Positions 15,597 to 24,218 of a DNA stretch of 64,000 bases are shown piece by piece. The stretch spans positions 1 through 64,000 of the forward strand of contig DAHUYO010000009.1 of assembly GCA_027315185.1 (NCBI GenBank). Direction: 5' to 3'. The notes under the pieces were generated by a model, which did no database searches, was not told the origin of the DNA, and saw only the letters and a list, made by a program, of their open reading frames with translations. The DNA comes from Acidobacteriota bacterium. GTDB lineage: Bacteria; Acidobacteriota; Terriglobia; Terriglobales; SCQP01. Position 1 is the stretch's first letter; every line of letters starts with the position of its first letter. The position numbers and the translations under genes are program-made.

Positions 15597-16520
15597 TTAG
15601 GAAGGGTGCGCAGCCAGCGGCGGAAGGCGGTAGACGCGGGCGGCGGTGGCGGAGAAGAGCTGGCGCTGGTTTTCGGCGTCTTCGCCGGCGACGATTTGGC
15701 GCAGGGCGGCAAGCCAATCGCTGAGGCTGGCGGCGGTGGTGCAGACCGGCCAATCGCTGCCGAACATCACGCGGTTCCAGCCGAAACATGCGATGCAGTG
15801 CTCGACGTAGGGGCGCAGGATTTCGGCGGTCGCCTGGCCGGGCGCGGCTTGGTTGACGATGCCGGAGATTTTGCAGCAGACGTTGCCCAACTGGGAGATT
15901 TGCTGAATGTGGCGGCGCCATGCTTCTGTTTCCGGCGACTTCGTTCCGGCGGCGATCGGCGGGTTGCCGCAGTGGTCAAGGATGAAGGAAACATCCGGGC
16001 AGGCGCGGGCGAGATGGAGCGCCGTGCCGAGCTGGCTGGCGCGCAGGCAGAGATCGAAGCTGAGGCCGTGGCCCGCGAGGGCGCGGACATTTTCCGTGAA
16101 GCGGGGCGTTGCCCCTAGGCCGTCGGGTTCGGTGTGCAGGACGCGGCGGACGCCTTTGATGGCGGGGCCGAGGGCGGCGAGCCCGTCGAGATGCGGGCCA
16201 AAATCGCCGGCTTCGGGACGGACGGCGGCGACAATGCCGGCGATGGGAGCTCCGTCGCCGCTGGCGGCAAGGGCGAGCACATGCTCGGCTTCGGCCAGCC
16301 ATTCCGGCGCGTCCACGTCGGCTTCGACGAATACGGATTGAACGATTGCAGCACCGGCGGCAGCGCCGGGGGCGGCGCCGGATTGGACAGCGGGGGCGAT
16401 GGCGGACCGGTAATGGTCAGGGAGAAAGCTGCGGCGCAGCGTGGGCGCGCGCTGGAGCCAAGACAAGTGGAAGCGGTCGAGGTCCCAAAGGTGCTGGTGG
16501 GTGTCAATGACGGGAAGCAT
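15597..16520 (-). CDS. Amidohydrolase, probable L-fuconolactonase type
   Basis: A 307-residue TIM-barrel amidohydrolase of the COG3618 type. It begins MLPVIDTHQHLWDLDRFHLSWL, with the His-x-His metal motif, and continues with GVRRVLHTEPDG, FDLCLRASQL, FILDHCGNPPI and a closing MFGSDWPVC with the conserved Asp. Family members include L-fuconolactonase, L-rhamnonolactonase and 4-sulfomuconolactonase, all of which open sugar lactones. Here the flanking mutarotase, the KDF-dehydrogenase-like SDR and the FAH hydrolase favour L-fuconolactone. It is the last gene of a minus-strand set that starts with a sugar ABC importer (from 21815). The 252-bp gap to the Idh gene is filled by a repeat. Confidence 0.82.
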   Translation of the reverse strand: MLPVIDTHQHLWDLDRFHLSWLQRAPTLRRSFLPDHYRSAIAPAVQSGAAPGAAAGAAIVQSVFVEADVDAPEWLAEAEHVLALAASGDGAPIAGIVAAVRPEAGDFGPHLDGLAALGPAIKGVRRVLHTEPDGLGATPRFTENVRALAGHGLSFDLCLRASQLGTALHLARACPDVSFILDHCGNPPIAAGTKSPETEAWRRHIQQISQLGNVCCKISGIVNQAAPGQATAEILRPYVEHCIACFGWNRVMFGSDWPVCTTAASLSDWLAALRQIVAGEDAENQRQLFSATAARVYRLPPLAAHPS

Positions 16521-16663
16521 CGGTGGCTGCGGAGATCGGCGCGGCTCCTAGCATAGCGCGCGGCATGCCGCGGCCGGCAATGATGGCGGGGCGATTGTCT
16601 TGGGGCGACAGCCGGGGCGGTTATCCTACTATCGCTGTCGCGAGGGAGCGTGACGGCACGCGA

Positions 16664-16784
16664 GTCCGATCGGCCGTCGGCGATCGCGCGAGGCGGCCCA
16701 AGCAAGGGCGACGCAGCGTACCGAGGTGTACGTGAGGAGTCCAAGCGCGGGGCCAAACACGCAGTGCGACGCTTATCGCCCCGC
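16664..16784 (+). repeat. R1-family repeat copy B, supplying the stop codon of the Idh gene
   Basis: A diverged R1 copy ending TGCGACGCTTATCGCCCCGC (16765-16784). The last 12 bases are part of the coding sequence: read on the minus strand they give the final Ala-Gly-Arg and the TAA stop (16773-16775) of the Gfo/Idh gene. The inner GTACCGAGGTGTACGTGAGG resembles the corresponding part of copy E at 61795-61815. Confidence 0.6.
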
Positions 16785-18035
16785 CAGGTCCAACGGGTGA
16801 CCGCCGGCGGCGCTGGAGGCATAGGCAGCCTCGACCACGGCCATGGTTTTGACCGCGTCCTCGACGGCGGTGGGGGCGGGAGAGCTGGGATCATCGGCCC
16901 AGCGCATGACGCTGGCCATGGCGCCGATGAAGGCGTCGGGAATCCAATTGCCGGCGAGCGGGACGGAATGCCAGACGGGAGGCAGCGGGGCGGCGGCCGG
17001 CGCGGGCGTATCCGCGAGGACCGCGTATTCCAGCGTATCGGGGCGGCCGGCGGGGTAATCCAGGTTGAGACCCATCTGGGCGACGATCATGCCGCAGGTG
17101 GCTTCCCAGCGGATGAAGCTTTCCTGCCGCTCCGGGCCGAATACGTTGTGGTGCGTGGCGGTGACGGTGGCGAGGAATTGGTCGCCGTAGTCCAAGATGA
17201 TGGCGGAGCGGGTGGGGCCCATGTCGGGCGTGGCGGGATGGCGGATGGTTTTGGCGTAGACGCCGCGCGGGTCGCCGAGGAAGCTGCGGATGAGGTCGAG
17301 GTAATGGATGCTGTGGTAGAGCACTTCGACGCGGGGATGGCGGGCGAGGAAGGTCCAGAGCTGCCAGGGCATGTGGACATTGATCCGCGCCTCCATGGCG
17401 TGCAGTTGGCCCAATGCGCCGCCGGCCAGCAGATCGCGGGCGGCGAGCATGTTGGGGGCGTAGCGGAGCTGGAAGTTGACGGCGGCGCGGAGTTGGCGGC
17501 GGCGGCAGAGGGCGGCGATGGCCTGCGCCTGCGCCAGGCTTTCGCCCAATGGCTTTTGCAGCAGCGCCGCCCGGCCGGCGGGGAGTTCCGCGACGACGGA
17601 TTGCAAAGCAGGGGCGGGCACGGCGACATCGAAAACGGCCTCCGGCGGGGCGAGGCGCACCGCCTCGGCCAGCGTGGCGTAGACGCGGGGGATGGCGAAC
17701 TGGCGGGCCAGGGCGGCGGCTTTGGCGGTGTCCAGGTCGCAGATGCCGGCGACGGGGAAGCCGGCTTGGCGGTAGGCGGGAAGATGGGCGTCGTGGACGA
17801 TGCCGCCGGCGCCGATGACAACGATGGGCCTAAGCGGGGCGATAAGCGTCGCATGGCGTTGTTCACGATCGGGCGGGCCGGATCGGGTAGTTCCGTGTAC
17901 TTCTCCCGGCCCGCCCGACCTGCGGCCTAGCCCTGCTCGCTTCTCGCCCCGCTTCGTCGCCCCGCCTTTGGCTCTGGGGGCGGGATCTCCGGCTTGGCCC
18001 ACGGGCCGCGCGGGCGCTGCGCTGCGGCGGCTCAT
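16773..18035 (-). CDS. Gfo/Idh/MocA-family oxidoreductase with repeat-derived N-terminal extension
   Basis: A 420-residue protein. The NAD(P)-binding Rossmann core starts only at about residue 68 (PIVVIGAGGIVHDAHLPAYRQ), followed by CDLD, EKPLGE-like QKPLGE and the C-terminal alpha/beta domain with HSIHYLDLIRSFLG. The first 65 or so residues are low-complexity and are encoded by an inverted R1 repeat. I find no ATG, GTG or TTG in frame between the repeat and the Rossmann motif. The ATG at 18035 overlaps the permease stop (ATGA), so translation is probably coupled from there. Family members oxidise or reduce sugars and their derivatives; with the importer it may make the first oxidation of the imported sugar. 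Confidence 0.75.
   Translation of the reverse strand: MSRRSAAPARPVGQAGDPAPRAKGGATKRGEKRAGLGRRSGGPGEVHGTTRSGPPDREQRHATLIAPLRPIVVIGAGGIVHDAHLPAYRQAGFPVAGICDLDTAKAAALARQFAIPRVYATLAEAVRLAPPEAVFDVAVPAPALQSVVAELPAGRAALLQKPLGESLAQAQAIAALCRRRQLRAAVNFQLRYAPNMLAARDLLAGGALGQLHAMEARINVHMPWQLWTFLARHPRVEVLYHSIHYLDLIRSFLGDPRGVYAKTIRHPATPDMGPTRSAIILDYGDQFLATVTATHHNVFGPERQESFIRWEATCGMIVAQMGLNLDYPAGRPDTLEYAVLADTPAPAAAPLPPVWHSVPLAGNWIPDAFIGAMASVMRWADDPSSPAPTAVEDAVKTMAVVEAAYASSAAGGHPLDLAGR
17834..17952 (-). repeat. R1-family repeat copy C, inside the Idh coding frame
   Basis: On the minus strand it reads GGGGCGAGAAGCGAGCAGGG, then GGCCGCAGG, CGGGCCGGGAGAAGTACACG, TACCCGATCCGGCCCG and finally ATGCGACGCTTATCGCCCCG. 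It aligns over its whole length with copies A (5756-5876) and D (31995-32156). It is translated as part of the N-terminus of the Gfo/Idh protein. Confidence 0.7.
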
Positions 18036-18982
18036 AGCGCGGCTTCGGATTGCCGCAGGCGGAGGCGGCGCAGTTCGTCCAGGCCGACGACGGCGACGAT
18101 GACCGCGCCGATGATGATCTCCTGGACGAAGGGGGAGATGCCCAGCAGGTCGGTGCCGTTATGAATGAGCGCCATGACGAACGAGCCGGCGATGGTGCCG
18201 AGGATGGAGCCTTCGCCGCCGGTGAGCGTGCCGCCGCCGATGACCACGGCGGCGATGGCGTCCAATTCCAGGCCGATGCCGGCGGTGGGCTGGCCGCTGA
18301 TGAGGCGGGCGGTTTCCACCGCGCCGGCCAATCCGGTGAAGGCGCCGGCGACGACAAAGATCAGCAGCACGTAGCGGCGGACGGGAATGCCGGACTGCAC
18401 GCAGGCGGAACGGTTGCTGCCCAGGGCGTAGCAGTAGCGGCCCAGGCGGGTGTGGTCGAGCAGGTAATAGCCGGCGGCGGCGGCGATGGCCAGCGCCAAA
18501 ACGGGGTAGGGAAGGACGCCGAAGAGCGCGCCGTCGGAAAGGGCGCCGAAGCCGGCGGGAATGTTGGTGACCGGAACCCCGTGAGTGACCAGCAGCGCCC
18601 AGCCGCGGAAGATGCCCATGGTGCCGAGCGTGGCGATGAAGGAGGGCACCAGAAACCGCGTGGTCAAGAGACCGTTGATGAGGCCCAGCAGGGCGCCGAC
18701 GCCGATGCCCACGGCGATGCCGGCGGCGGTCGAAGTCCAATGCTGCAAGGCGAAGGCGGTATAGACGCCGGAGAGAGCGGCGAGGGAGCCGACCGATAGG
18801 TCAATTTCCCCGGCGATCATGACCAGCGTCATGCCCACGGCAATGATGGTGACCACCGTGGCTTGGCGCAGGACGGCGCCGAGATTTTCCACGCGCAGAA
18901 AATTCGGCGAGCTGATGGCCAGCACCACGAACAACAGCGCCAGGCTGGTGTAGGGGAGCAGGCGTTTCCACCAATGGCTCAT
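18032..18982 (-). CDS. Ribose-type sugar ABC transporter permease (RbsC-like)
   Basis: A 316-residue inner-membrane protein. I chose the ATG at 18982 because GGAGG lies 6 nt before it; a GTG at 19015 would add 11 Arg-rich residues. It has the hallmarks of the BPD_transp_2 permeases of CUT2 importers: SPNFLRVENLGAVLRQ, GMTLVMIAGEIDLSVGSLAALSG, GLINGLLTTRFLVPSFIATLGTM and ETARLISGQPTAGIGLELDAIAAVVIGG, with about eight to ten membrane segments. It would form the homodimeric channel with the ATPase at 19055-20677 and the lipoprotein at 20703-21815. Its stop overlaps the start of the Gfo/Idh gene (ATGA). Confidence 0.88.
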   Translation of the reverse strand: MSHWWKRLLPYTSLALLFVVLAISSPNFLRVENLGAVLRQATVVTIIAVGMTLVMIAGEIDLSVGSLAALSGVYTAFALQHWTSTAAGIAVGIGVGALLGLINGLLTTRFLVPSFIATLGTMGIFRGWALLVTHGVPVTNIPAGFGALSDGALFGVLPYPVLALAIAAAAGYYLLDHTRLGRYCYALGSNRSACVQSGIPVRRYVLLIFVVAGAFTGLAGAVETARLISGQPTAGIGLELDAIAAVVIGGGTLTGGEGSILGTIAGSFVMALIHNGTDLLGISPFVQEIIIGAVIVAVVGLDELRRLRLRQSEAAL

Positions 18983-19054
18983 AGCGCGCCTCCGGCGCTG
19001 CGCCTCATCGTGCACCTCCGGTGCGCGGAGGCGGGTTGTGCGGGTCGCGGTGAT

Positions 19055-20677
19055 TCATGGCTGCCCTCCGGCATCCGCGGAACCGGCAGCTTTTTCGGCG
19101 GGGGCGGCTGCGAGCAGCATGGCCTCCCGGGTAATGGCGTCGCCGGCAAGTTCCTGGGCGACGCGGCCGCGGCGCAGGACCAGGACGCGATGGCAGAGCT
19201 GCATCAGTTCCTCGAGATCGGAGCTGACCACCAGCACGGCGGCGCCGGCGCGCAGGCGGGCGGCAATCTGCTGGTGAATGTCGCGGCGGGCGCGAATGTC
19301 CACGCCGCGGGTGGGTTCGTTGAGAATCAGCAGGCGGCTGGGCTGGGCCAGCCAGCGGGCGAACAAGAGTTTCTGCTGCGTTCCGCCGCTGAGGGAACGG
19401 GAGGGCAGGCGCCAGAAGCGGTCTTCAACACCGCTGGCGGCGAGGCTGTCGGCGGCGATCGCCGCTTCGCGGCGCCGGCGCAAGCGCCACCAGGAGGCGA
19501 AGGCGGGAACGGTGGCCAACGTGGCGTTGGCGGTGGCGGGGAGCTGGGGGCAGAGGGCTTGGGCGCGGTCTTCGGGGATGAAGCCCAGGCCCTGGCGCAC
19601 CGCCTCGGTGCTGCCGCGGGCGAGGGCAGGCCGGCCGTCGAGGCGGGCTTCGCCGGCATCGAAGCGGCGGAGGCCGAAGATGCACTCCGCCAAGGCGGCG
19701 CGGCCGTCGCCGGCGATGCCCGCCAGGCCGACGGCTTCGCCGGCACGAATCGCCAGGTCGAGGCCGGAGAAATGGCCGCGCAGGGCGGCGCCGCGGAGTT
19801 CATAGCGCACCGGCGCATCGGCGGCCGGCGCGGCGGCGTGGCGGGTGACGGTGACCTTTTCGCCGACCATGGCGGCGGCGATTGCCGGCCAATCGAAACC
19901 GGCGGGGGTATAGCGGCCCGCGGAGGCGTGCGCCGCGCCGCGCTCGCCGTTTGCGGCTTCGCCGCCCGCGGCGGCGGAGAAGACGATATCGCCGTTGCGC
20001 AAGACGGTGACGCGGCAGGCGATCTGGGCCAGTTCCTCGAAGCGGTGGGAGATATAGATGATCGCCAGGCCGCCGCGGCGCAGGCGCTCCAGCAACTGAA
20101 ACAGCGTCCGCACCTCGGCGGCGTTGAGGGCGCTGGTGGGCTCATCGAGGATGAGCAGGCGGCGGGCGCGATGGAAGCCCTTGGCGATGGCGACCAGTTG
20201 CCGCTGGCCGGTGCGCAGATCGCGGAGGCGGCGGGCGGGGTCGAGGGCGATGCCGCATTCGTCCAAAAGATCGCGGGCGGCGCGGCGTTCGGCGGCGGCG
20301 TCCAGGCGGCCCCAGCCGCGGCCGGGCTCGGCGCCGAGCAGGAGGTTGGCGGCGACGGTGAGATGCGGCGCCAGGTCCAGCTCCTGATAGACCATGGCGA
20401 TGCCGGCGGCGAGCGCCTCGCGGGGATGGCGGAAGCGCGCCGGCTGGCCGTTGACTTGCAGGACGCCGCGCTCGGGCTGAAGGGCGCCGGCGATGATCTT
20501 CATCAAGGTGCTTTTGCCGGCGCCGTTCATGCCCAGCAGGGCATGGATTTCGCCAGGGCGAAACTCCGCGGTCACCCCACGCAGCACCGGAGCGGCGAAG
20601 GATTTCCAGATACCCGCGACGGCGACCGCCGGCGGCGCCGCGGGATCGGGAGCGGGATCGGTGGGCGGGATGGGCAA
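19055..20677 (-). CDS. Sugar ABC transporter ATP-binding protein with two ABC domains (RbsA-like)
   Basis: A 540-residue protein with two fused nucleotide-binding domains. The N-terminal one has Walker A GMNGAGKST near residues 49-57, LRTGQRQLV in the signature position and Walker B LLILDEPTSAL. The C-terminal one keeps the signature RSLSGGTQQK and Walker B ILNEPTRGVD, while its Walker A is degenerate (AGIAGDGRAA). This asymmetry is normal for RbsA/MglA-type CUT2 ATPases. It drives uptake of a monosaccharide through the adjacent permease. It starts 25 bp after the stop of the binding-protein gene, so the three genes form one operon. Confidence 0.88.
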   Translation of the reverse strand: MPIPPTDPAPDPAAPPAVAVAGIWKSFAAPVLRGVTAEFRPGEIHALLGMNGAGKSTLMKIIAGALQPERGVLQVNGQPARFRHPREALAAGIAMVYQELDLAPHLTVAANLLLGAEPGRGWGRLDAAAERRAARDLLDECGIALDPARRLRDLRTGQRQLVAIAKGFHRARRLLILDEPTSALNAAEVRTLFQLLERLRRGGLAIIYISHRFEELAQIACRVTVLRNGDIVFSAAAGGEAANGERGAAHASAGRYTPAGFDWPAIAAAMVGEKVTVTRHAAAPAADAPVRYELRGAALRGHFSGLDLAIRAGEAVGLAGIAGDGRAALAECIFGLRRFDAGEARLDGRPALARGSTEAVRQGLGFIPEDRAQALCPQLPATANATLATVPAFASWWRLRRRREAAIAADSLAASGVEDRFWRLPSRSLSGGTQQKLLFARWLAQPSRLLILNEPTRGVDIRARRDIHQQIAARLRAGAAVLVVSSDLEELMQLCHRVLVLRRGRVAQELAGDAITREAMLLAAAPAEKAAGSADAGGQP

Positions 20678-20702
20678 GCGGCTGGCGCTCCGCGCGGCGG
20701 GG

Positions 20703-21815
20703 CTATTGGAAGATAGGCGGCGCCAGGACGGCCCGCATGCCGGCGGCGTTCATGTTGGCGGGAGTGACCAGATGCAGCGGCGTTTGGATGCGGGCCGGGC
20801 TGGACTGGCCATGCAGCTTGCGCACCAGCGCCCGCACGGCATCATAGCCGATCTTGTAAGGGTCTTGGACGATCAAGGCGTCTAGAACGTGCTGGCGCAA
20901 GGCGCGGACCAGGTCGGGATCGGTGTCGAAGCCGACCAGCGGCATTTTGCCGGCGAGATGATGGGCCTCCAGCGCCAAGACGCAGCCCAGGGCGCTGCTC
21001 TCATTGGAGGCGAACATGCCGTCGAGATGGGGATGGGCGGAAAGGATGTCGTCGGCGACGGTGCGGGATTTGGCGACGTCGGCCATGCCGTATTGGAAGG
21101 CGACGATGTGGATGTGGGGATAACGGCTGGCGATCTCCCGCTCGAAGCCGTGCTCCCGCTGCACAGTGGAGACGCTGCCGGGAGCGACGCCGACGATTCC
21201 GATATTGCCGCGGCCGTGCAGCAGTTGGGCGAGATAATCGGCGTCCATCTTGCCGCCCTGGCGATTATTGCTGGCGACATAGGTGACGTAGGCGGAAGGG
21301 GGCAGGGCGATGCCGGAATCCATGATCGCCACCGGGATGTGGGCGCCGTCGGCGCGGCGGACGACGGGAGCCAGCGCCTGCTGCTGCGCCGGCGCCAGAA
21401 CGATGCCTTGCACCCGGCGGCTGATGGCGTCGTCCACGATGTCCACTTCCTGCGTGTAGTCGGTTTCGGCCGGCGGGCCGTTCCACCAGATGCGGTAACC
21501 GTAGCGCTTGGCCGCCGCCGCCGCGCCGGCATGGATGGTCTGCCAGTAGGGATTTTCCGTACCTTTGGGGATGACGGCGATCACCCGACCGGGGGCGGAG
21601 CGGTGGCAGCCGGCCAGGGCCAGCATGCCGAAAATGAGAGCGCCCAGGGCGGGGGCCGCCAGCGCGCGCGCCGCGCTAGGGCTGGGCTGGGGCGATCGGG
21701 GCCCCCGGTTCAGTCGTGCCCGTAAGCGGGGCGCCCCGCCGGCGGCGGGGTTAGGGCCCGCGCCTATCCATGGCGATGCCGGGGTGGAATGGGAATGAGC
21801 CGCGTGCCGTTGCAT
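20703..21815 (-). CDS. Periplasmic sugar-binding lipoprotein of the ABC importer
   Basis: A 370-residue protein from the ATG at 21815 (other starts are possible). The family domain begins after a lipobox (ALGALIFGMLALAGC) with VIAVIPKGTENPYWQTIHAGA, and contains the Peripla_BP_4 features YRIWWNGPPAETDYTQEVDIVDDAI, VASNNRQGGKMDADYLAQ, DGMFASNESSALGC and VGFDTDPD. It captures a sugar and delivers it to the membrane complex. Odd point: about 50 residues of Pro/Arg/Gly-rich sequence, encoded partly by an R3 repeat (21719-21775), stand before the lipoprotein signal, and no better start codon lies between. Either an unusual start is used or the signal works behind this extension. Confidence 0.82.
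   Translation of the reverse strand: MQRHAAHSHSTPASPWIGAGPNPAAGGAPRLRARLNRGPRSPQPSPSAARALAAPALGALIFGMLALAGCHRSAPGRVIAVIPKGTENPYWQTIHAGAAAAAKRYGYRIWWNGPPAETDYTQEVDIVDDAISRRVQGIVLAPAQQQALAPVVRRADGAHIPVAIMDSGIALPPSAYVTYVASNNRQGGKMDADYLAQLLHGRGNIGIVGVAPGSVSTVQREHGFEREIASRYPHIHIVAFQYGMADVAKSRTVADDILSAHPHLDGMFASNESSALGCVLALEAHHLAGKMPLVGFDTDPDLVRALRQHVLDALIVQDPYKIGYDAVRALVRKLHGQSSPARIQTPLHLVTPANMNAAGMRAVLAPPIFQ
21719..21775 (-). repeat. R3-family repeat copy within the N-terminal frame of the binding protein
   Basis: On the minus strand GGCGCGGGCCCTAACCCCGC is followed by GGCGGGGCGCCCCGCTTACG, matching the copy at 11748-11823. It overlaps the start of the sugar-binding lipoprotein frame. Confidence 0.6.
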
Positions 21816-21968
21816 GAGTTTCGGCGCCCGAGCCAACCGCGGCGCATCCTCCGGACTCGCATGGGGCGAGTCCGCCCTTCAATGTACTCCGTCGCGGGGC
21901 GCGGCTCAACGCTTTTCCCGCCCGCCCGGCCGTCACCCCGCTCCCGCCCGCCGCGGCGCGAGCGCCTG

Positions 21969-22014
21969 CGGGCTAAAGCCCGCCACACGCAGGCTGAAGC
22001 CTGTTCCACGGACG
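21969..22014 (+). repeat. R4-family repeat copy
   Basis: GCGGGCTAAAGCCCGCCACA and CGCAGGCTGAAGCCTGTTCC, two successive small hairpins, as at 15428-15474. It sits in the 394-bp divergent gap between the sugar importer and the radical SAM gene. Apart from the repeat the gap holds only a weak TACTCT hexamer at 22188-22193. Confidence 0.7.
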
Positions 22015-22209
22015 GCGGCGCAGCCGCAGGCCAGGCCTCTGCCCGCGCGTATATTGCCGCACGGCTGAGCCGGAGACCCGGCGGCCCCGCCGCGCCTGGC
22101 TGGGTCCCGCGGCAAAAGGAGCGGCCCCGCGATCTGACCACCGTCAGTTTCGCGCGCTTCGACTCGGGCGTTCGCCGCCTATTCGCCTACTCTGAATGCC
22201 AGGGGTTTT

Positions 22210-23889
22210 TTGCCGTCATCATCGTTATCCGCCGATTCCGCCGCGGTTTTGGCTCCGCGCCATCCCAAGGGCGCCCGGGCCCGCGTCTTGCTGACCTCCG
22301 TCTTCGGCCCCTATGCCCAGGACGACCGGTATGGCAGTCGCGCCATCAACCCGATGGAGCTGTACCACAACCAGGTCACCCGCGCCCAAGGGGCATTTTC
22401 GCTGCGCATGTTCCACCGTTCCTGGGGCCTGATGCTGATCCGGGAGAATATTCCGGCCGCCTGCACGCTGCTCGATTTTCCCACCCGCGAGCGGTTTCAA
22501 CACGAACTGCAATCCGGCGACTACGACGTCATCGGCATCTCCTCAATCATGGTTAACGTGGGCAAGGTGCGGGAAATGTGCCGCATGGCGCGCCAATTCG
22601 CACCGCGGGCCCAGATCGTGGTGGGCGGCCATGTCGCCGCCATCGCGGGGTTGCGGGATCTGGTGGACGCCGACCACATCGTGCTCGGGGACGGCATCGC
22701 CTGGATGCGGCGCTACCTGGGAGTGGATCCCAGCGCGCCGATTCGGCATCCCGCCATCATCTCCGGCTTTGGGCTGCGGGTCATGGGCATCAACGCCAGA
22801 GCATCCGAGGGCGCCACGGCGGCGACGGTGATTCCGTCGGTCGGCTGTCCGCTGGGCTGCAATTTCTGCACCACGTCGGCATTTTTTGGCGGCAAGGGTA
22901 AGCATCTGGATTTTTACCGGACGGGCGCCGAGCTCTTCTCCGTCATGTGCGAGATGGAAGCGCGGCTGAAGGTCCAGTCGTTCTTCATCATGGACGAGAA
23001 CTTCCTGCTGTTCCGGCGGCGGGCGATGGAACTGCTGGAGCTGATGCGCGCCGGCGGCAAGAGCTGGAGCTTCTATGTCTTCTCCTCGGCCAATGCAATC
23101 CGCAAGTACACGATGGAGGAACTGGTCAGCCTGGGCATCTCTTGGATCTGGATGGGATTGGAGTCGCCGCGCGGCGCCTACGCCAAGCTGAAGGGAAGCG
23201 ATACCCAACAGTTGGCGCGCGAACTGCGCGGGCACGGCATTCGCCTCCTGGGTTCGACCATCATCGGCCTGGAGCATCACACCCGCGAAAACCTGCCCGA
23301 GGAGATCGCGCACGCCATTGCCCATGACACCGATTTTCACCAGTTCATGCTGTATACGCCGGCGCCGGGCACCCCGCTGTTCGCGCAAATGGCGGCGGCG
23401 GGACGGCTGCTGCCGGACATGGACCCGGCGGACATGCACGGCCAATTCAAGTTCAATTTCCGCCATGCGGCGCTGAGCCGGGATGAATCCAAGGTCTGGC
23501 TGGATCTGGCCTTTGCCCGCGACTTTGCGCGCAACGGCCCCAGCCTCTATCGCCTTTGCCGCACCACCTTCGCCGGCTGGCTGCGCCATCGCCATCATCC
23601 AGATCCGCGGGTGCGACGCCGCTTTGCCTTCGAGTCGCGGCAGCTGCGCGTGCTATATCCGGCGGTGTTGTGGGCGATGGAGCGCCGCTTGCGCCGGGAC
23701 AATCGCCGCATTGCCCTGCGGGTGCATATCCTGCGCCGCCGCATCGTCCGGGAATTCGGTTGGCCGGCCCGCGCGAGCGTTCTGCTCGGTCCGTTCCTGC
23801 TGTGGACCGCACGGCGCGAGGATCGCCGTTTGGCGCGCGGCTGGACCTACGAGCCGAAGCCGATCGTCGAGCGCTGCCCGCGGCGGTAG
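22210..23889 (+). CDS. B12-binding-domain radical SAM enzyme of unknown substrate
   Basis: A 559-residue protein, apparently starting at a TTG (22210). Residues about 24-170 form a cobalamin-binding-like Rossmann domain (VLLTSVFGPYAQDD, DYDVIGISSIMVNVGK, AQIVVGGHVAAIAGL). The radical SAM domain follows with the iron-sulfur motif C213-x3-C217-x2-C220 (CPLGCNFC), then FFIMDENFLLFRRRA, WMGLESPRGAYAKLKG and GSTIIGLEHHT. The C-terminal 130 residues are Arg-rich and helical with no known fold. Enzymes of this layout methylate or join unactivated carbons in lipids or secondary metabolites. No substrate clue comes from the neighbours. It stands alone between the importer operon and the uronate operon. 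Confidence 0.8.
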   Translation: MPSSSLSADSAAVLAPRHPKGARARVLLTSVFGPYAQDDRYGSRAINPMELYHNQVTRAQGAFSLRMFHRSWGLMLIRENIPAACTLLDFPTRERFQHELQSGDYDVIGISSIMVNVGKVREMCRMARQFAPRAQIVVGGHVAAIAGLRDLVDADHIVLGDGIAWMRRYLGVDPSAPIRHPAIISGFGLRVMGINARASEGATAATVIPSVGCPLGCNFCTTSAFFGGKGKHLDFYRTGAELFSVMCEMEARLKVQSFFIMDENFLLFRRRAMELLELMRAGGKSWSFYVFSSANAIRKYTMEELVSLGISWIWMGLESPRGAYAKLKGSDTQQLARELRGHGIRLLGSTIIGLEHHTRENLPEEIAHAIAHDTDFHQFMLYTPAPGTPLFAQMAAAGRLLPDMDPADMHGQFKFNFRHAALSRDESKVWLDLAFARDFARNGPSLYRLCRTTFAGWLRHRHHPDPRVRRRFAFESRQLRVLYPAVLWAMERRLRRDNRRIALRVHILRRRIVREFGWPARASVLLGPFLLWTARREDRRLARGWTYEPKPIVERCPRR

Positions 23890-24218
23890 CCGGCCTCCCG
23901 CAGGATCGGTGCGTTGCGCCGGGCGGAATGGAGCCGCGGTTCGGCGCGGATGGCGACGGGCTGCTGGTGCAGCTTTACGGGCGGCTGTACGGTTTGCGAC
24001 AGCCAAGATGGCTATCCCGTATTCGCTTGGCAGGCGGCCGGGCGGCTAGCCCGCTGGCGCCGCGGGCCGGTAGGGGCGGGGAATCGGCTCGGCGGCTGGG
24101 CAGGAGCGGTTGTATCCGGGGACAGGGAAAGTTATTGTGTTGAGGGCCGGGCCGGGCCGGACGGCGGCGCCAGCGGCGCCGGCCGCCGCGGGTTCCGGGC
24201 GCCTGACCGCAATCGCCA
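23890..24218. other. Intergenic gap upstream of the uronate operon
   Basis: GC-rich, with no conserved frame. A short AT-richer patch (AAAGTTATTGTGTTG, about 24128-24142) could be part of the promoter of the glucuronate isomerase gene. No operator repeat or hairpin stands out. Confidence 0.3.

Noticed and set aside
18863-20716. A 617-codon open frame opposite the importer ATPase, among many other long antisense frames
   Set aside because: Antisense frames are expected at this GC content; the translation is Gly/Ala/Gln-rich and shows no family motif, whereas the opposite frame encodes a complete ABC ATPase.
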